A stretch of DNA of 64,000 nucleotides from Methylobacterium longum (GTDB lineage Bacteria; Pseudomonadota; Alphaproteobacteria; Rhizobiales; Beijerinckiaceae), in the NCBI RefSeq assembly GCF_022179385.1, contig NZ_BPQS01000016.1:48980-112979 (forward strand). Reading direction: 5' to 3'. The notes below the pieces were generated by a model. That model was not told where the DNA came from, did no database searches, and saw nothing but the letters and a program-made list of their open reading frames with translations. Positions 61,681 to 64,000 of this stretch are shown here, piece by piece (positions within the stretch are counted from its first letter, which is position 1; every line of letters begins with the position of its first letter). Both the position numbers and the translations under genes were made by a program.

Positions 61681-62714
61681 GGCGGGTCTTTCGGTGGATC
61701 TTGCGGCGGATCTTGCGGCGGATCTTGCGGCGGATCTTGCGGCGGATCTTGCGGCGCGTCTTGCGGCAGGTCGTGCGGCGGACCGAGGCGCCCGAGGGCG
61801 CCGTCCCGGGCGGCCGCGAGGAGCCGCAGCACCACGGCGGGACGGAAGCCCGCATCCGCCCAGTAGAGCCCGGCCTGGAGCGGGAGATAGGCGAGCTGGG
61901 CGAGCTTCCAGCGGCGCGGCACGTGCGGCAGACGCCACGCGTAGACCGCGTTGCGCAGGTAGGTCGCCATCCGGAACAGGGGCTGGCGCGGCATCGTGAC
62001 TCCGCAGGCGCGGATCACCCCGCCGCCGACCCGGTGCGGAATCGCGGCGTCGCGGGCGAGGTAGCAGCCGTGGCCGCGGCTCCAGGCGCGGAAGCACCAT
62101 TCGAGCTCGACCCCGTCGATGAAGAAGTCGGCGCGGAACGGCCCGACCTGCGCGAACGCCGCGAGGTCGATGAGCGAGCCCGAGGTCGCCAGGAACTGCA
62201 CCGGGGCGAGGCCGTCCCGCGCCGGAGCGCCGGGGCGGGGCGGGTAGGCGGGGGGCTTGTGGCCGGCGGCGGGCGCCGGGGCCGGTCCCACCACCGCCAC
62301 CGGGCATCCGGCGCCCCGCAGCCGGTCCAGCGCCGCCAGCAGCGTCACGGCGAGGTCCGCGGGCGGCTCGGAATCCTGGTCGAGGAGCAGGAGGGTGTCG
62401 GCCCCCGCGTCGCGGGCGGCCCCGGCGATCCGGTTGAGCGCCTCGGCGATGCCGAGGTTCGTCCCCGCCGACAGCAGGGTCACGCCGGCCCGGGCGAGGC
62501 GTTCCGCCGCCTCGGCCGCGAGGCCGCCGTTGTCGAAGGCGATCACCGCGGCGAACCCGGACCCGGCCTGCGCCCGGACGCGCGCCACCTGGTCCGGATC
62601 CGGCCGGAACAGGGTGACCCCGAGGGCGAGGCGGCTCAGCCGCGGATCGGGCACCGGCCCGGGCCGCGCTCCGACCCCCACCCCGCCCCCCGCTTCGGGT
62701 CCCCGGCTCCTCAC
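61677..62714 (-). CDS. Family 2 glycosyltransferase with (DPPQ)n tail
   Basis: A 345-residue GT2 protein of the rhamnosyltransferase group: LALGVTLFRPDPDQVARV, IAFDNGG, NLGIAEALNRIAGAARDAGADTLL-type core with LLLDQDSEPP (DxD-like metal site), FLATSGSLIDLAAFAQVGPF and DFFIDGVELEWCFRAWSRG. MPRQPLFRMATYLRNAV and the following residues are typical of the C-terminal region. The last ~32 residues are a low-complexity repeat of DPPQ. GTG 62714 overlaps the padR stop, and its own stop overlaps the next GTG. The first ~27 residues are Gly/Pro-rich. Confidence 0.86.
   Translation of the reverse strand: MRSRGPEAGGGVGVGARPGPVPDPRLSRLALGVTLFRPDPDQVARVRAQAGSGFAAVIAFDNGGLAAEAAERLARAGVTLLSAGTNLGIAEALNRIAGAARDAGADTLLLLDQDSEPPADLAVTLLAALDRLRGAGCPVAVVGPAPAPAAGHKPPAYPPRPGAPARDGLAPVQFLATSGSLIDLAAFAQVGPFRADFFIDGVELEWCFRAWSRGHGCYLARDAAIPHRVGGGVIRACGVTMPRQPLFRMATYLRNAVYAWRLPHVPRRWKLAQLAYLPLQAGLYWADAGFRPAVVLRLLAAARDGALGRLGPPHDLPQDAPQDPPQDPPQDPPQDPPQDPPKDPP
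61684..61779. repeat. 12-bp tandem repeat encoding (DPPQ)n
   Basis: Eight 12-base units fill 61684-61779. Five consecutive ones (61696-61755) are identical copies of GGATCTTGCGGC; the outer ones are degenerate. They encode the C-terminal DPPQ repeats of the minus-strand glycosyltransferase and keep the frame. Copy number could vary by slippage. Confidence 0.92.
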
Positions 62715-63343
62715 GCCTGCTCCACCGCGGCGGTCGCCGCCTCCAGGGCGGCCGTGACGGCGGCGGCCTGCTCGGCGCTCAGCGGGCCGCGGGCGAGCCG
62801 CATCTGCAGGGCGAGCTTCAGGCCCTCCTTGGCGCGCACGACCGAGGGCGGCGGGCCGTCGCCCCGGGCGGCCTCCGCCTCGGCCATGCGGGCCAGGATC
62901 GCCTCGAGGGTCGGGCGGTTGCCGTCCAGGAACGCCTGTCCCTCCGGGGTGAGCGTGTGCAGCCGCTTGGTGCCCTCCCCGGGGGTCACGGTCACGTGGC
63001 CGAGTTCCTCGAGGAGCGTGAGCGTCGGGTAGACCGTGCCGGGGCTCGGGCTGTAGGCGCCGCCGACCCGCTCCTCGATGGCCTTGATGATCTCGTAGCC
63101 GTGCCGGGGCTTCTCGGCGATGAGGTGGAGGATGACGAGGCGCAGGTCGCCGTGGGCGAAGAAGCGCGCCAGGTCGCCGCGGCCGCCGCGGCCGAACATC
63201 CGGCGGTCGCCCGGCCCGCGGCCGTGACGGCCGTGGGGACCGTGATGCCCGCGCGGATCGCCCCCCGGCGGACCGCTATGGGCGCGGAACCGGTAGGGGT
63301 CGAAGGGATCGGCCTGGACGCCATCGGGTGGATAGGCATGCAT
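62711..63343 (-). CDS. PadR family regulator, YqjI-like with His-rich N terminus
   Basis: A 210-residue regulator. Residues 1-55 are rich in His, Gly, Arg and Pro (DPRGHHGPHGRHGRGPGDRR). Residues about 58-140 form the PadR winged helix: RFFAHGDLRLVILHLIAEKP, HGYEIIKAIEERVGGAYSPS and PGTVYPTLTLLEELGHV. The C-terminal part is helical and would dimerise. The order and the FFxHGxLRLVIL motif match E. coli YqjI, a nickel/iron-responsive repressor whose His-rich N terminus binds metal; the cysteines of YqjI are absent here. An inverted repeat lies upstream. The stop overlaps the start of the glycosyltransferase gene. Confidence 0.88.
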   Translation of the reverse strand: MHAYPPDGVQADPFDPYRFRAHSGPPGGDPRGHHGPHGRHGRGPGDRRMFGRGGRGDLARFFAHGDLRLVILHLIAEKPRHGYEIIKAIEERVGGAYSPSPGTVYPTLTLLEELGHVTVTPGEGTKRLHTLTPEGQAFLDGNRPTLEAILARMAEAEAARGDGPPPSVVRAKEGLKLALQMRLARGPLSAEQAAAVTAALEAATAAVEQA

Positions 63344-63690
63344 GGATGCGACTCGATTTCGATATGACGAAATTCTAGATATATCGAAACTGGATCGTCA
63401 TCAAGGCCGGGGATCGCGGCCGGACCGTCCCGTCGGGGACCGGACCGGCGGCTCAGGGGACGATCCGGACGCGCGGCCCATGGTTTACGGGCTCCGCCGG
63501 TTCCGTTAGTGCGACGGGTAACCAGACCCATGCCCCTCTCGCGCCGCCTCGCGTCCCCGACGCTGCCCGCCAGCTGCCGCCCATGAACCGATCCGCGAAC
63601 CGCGCGTCGACCGCGCCCGACCCGAGGGCGGCCGACCGAGGCCACGCCCCGTGATGGCCCGCGGCGAACGCTCCTGCGCAGAGGCCTGAG
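63344..63690. other. Divergent control region padR / downstream glycosyltransferase gene
   Basis: The left 50 bases are strikingly AT-rich and contain the PadR inverted repeat. From 63400 to 63690 the sequence returns to high GC without recognisable genes; open frames on the minus strand are unsupported. Confidence 0.5.
63357..63389. promoter_or_regulatory. Candidate PadR operator
   Basis: TTTCGATAT (63357-63365) and ATATCGAAA (63381-63389) are perfect 9-base inverted arms separated by 15 bases, starting 14 bases upstream of the padR start codon in the most AT-rich part of the window. Autoregulation by PadR is the simplest reading. Confidence 0.72.
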
Positions 63691-64000
63691 ATGCGCCTCG
63701 GCTCCGACGGCACCGGCCGGACCTCCCCCCTGACGCAGCTCACGCGCCGCCTCGTCCGCCTGCGCGATCCGCTGGCGCGACCCGCGGCGCTGCACCGGTT
63801 CTGGGGCGGGACGGGGGCGTCGGACGGCCCGGAGCTCGAAGGGCGCCTGGTCGCCGCGCTGGCGCCGTACTTCGACGCGGATTTCTACTCGAGCTGGTAC
63901 GGGATCACGGCCGATCCGGTGCGCGACTACCTCGTCCACGGCTGGCGCGAGGGCCGGGACCCGCGGCCCGACTTCTCCTCGGCCGCCTACCTCGCCGAGC
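63691..64000 (+). CDS. N-terminal part of a glycosyltransferase-like protein (cut by window)
   Basis: An open frame starts at ATG 63691 (GAGG at 63681-63684) and is still open at the window end, giving about 103 residues. The segment PYFDADFYSSWYGI then DPVRDYLVHGWREGRDPRPDFSS is the repeat-like N-terminal module found in many bacterial polysaccharide glycosyltransferases (FDxxxYLxxY...DPLxHYLxxGWREGRxP). The catalytic domain lies beyond the edge. It diverges from the padR-GT2 operon and supports a glycan-synthesis locus continuing to the right. Confidence 0.72.
   Translation, partial: MRLGSDGTGRTSPLTQLTRRLVRLRDPLARPAALHRFWGGTGASDGPELEGRLVAALAPYFDADFYSSWYGITADPVRDYLVHGWREGRDPRPDFSSAAYLAE

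Noticed and set aside
61684..61779. CRISPR-like appearance of regularly spaced repeats
   Set aside because: The units are 12 bases long, directly adjacent with no spacers, and lie in frame at the end of a glycosyltransferase gene.

Overview
The window is about 72% GC, dense in genes and written in the codon style of an alphaproteobacterium. The gene set fits Methylobacterium sensu lato: a cob cluster, a large alpha-glucan/trehalose locus with fused genes, malonyl-CoA decarboxylase and synthetase, a rutABCD set, and a small-membrane-protein stress operon. The genus is my inference; no ribosomal marker gene is present. Only the first ~250 bases are clearly lower in GC. They end at the 3' end of a tRNA-Glu gene, which suggests the edge of an integrated element.

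Layout. 1-258: possible island end. 259-334: tRNA-Glu(TTC), minus strand. 442-7846: late cobalamin genes cobU, cobO, cobQ, then an MFS permease, a 58-aa membrane protein and a 2-hydroxyacid dehydrogenase, then cobD and cobC head to head with overlapping starts. 7839-9563: MFS exporter and a 63-aa protein. 9808-13956: malonate block (malonyl-CoA decarboxylase, a TetR regulator divergent from a DUF4188 gene across a clear inverted repeat, malonyl-CoA synthetase). 14077-16326: four-gene minus-strand operon of small membrane/amphipathic proteins (DUF883-like, DUF3618, holin-like, and a leader gene) behind a promoter resembling the sigma-EcfG general-stress consensus.

16762-43491 is the most striking region. 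It is a nearly unbroken alpha-glucan and trehalose locus: otsA, glgX, treZ, a malQ-treY fusion, glgE with an additional complete GH13 domain at its N terminus, a treS-maltokinase fusion, glgB, then glgA and a GH13 glucosidase on the other strand, then glgP. Three routes to trehalose (OtsA, TreYZ, TreS), two glucan-building routes (GlgA and TreS-Mak-GlgE-GlgB) and the degradative enzymes (GlgX, GlgP, MalQ) sit together, so glucose can be moved between trehalose and polymer in either direction. otsB and glgC are not in the window.

43600-51659: methyl-accepting chemotaxis protein, SGNH hydrolase, a ferredoxin-reductase-like protein that has lost its iron-sulfur cysteines, a coiled-coil protein, a frameshifted globin gene and a GGDEF-EAL protein with a degenerate EAL domain. 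52001-56073: M16 peptidase, thrC and a DUF4864 protein. 56385-59617: rutABCD for uracil breakdown. 59624-63343: a minus-strand operon in which a His-rich YqjI-type PadR regulator is followed by two GT2 glycosyltransferases and a polytopic membrane protein, every junction being a 4-base GTGA overlap and the coding sequences carrying short in-frame tandem repeats. 63691-64000: start of another glycosyltransferase-like gene cut by the window edge. No CRISPR array, rRNA or recognisable insertion sequence was seen.
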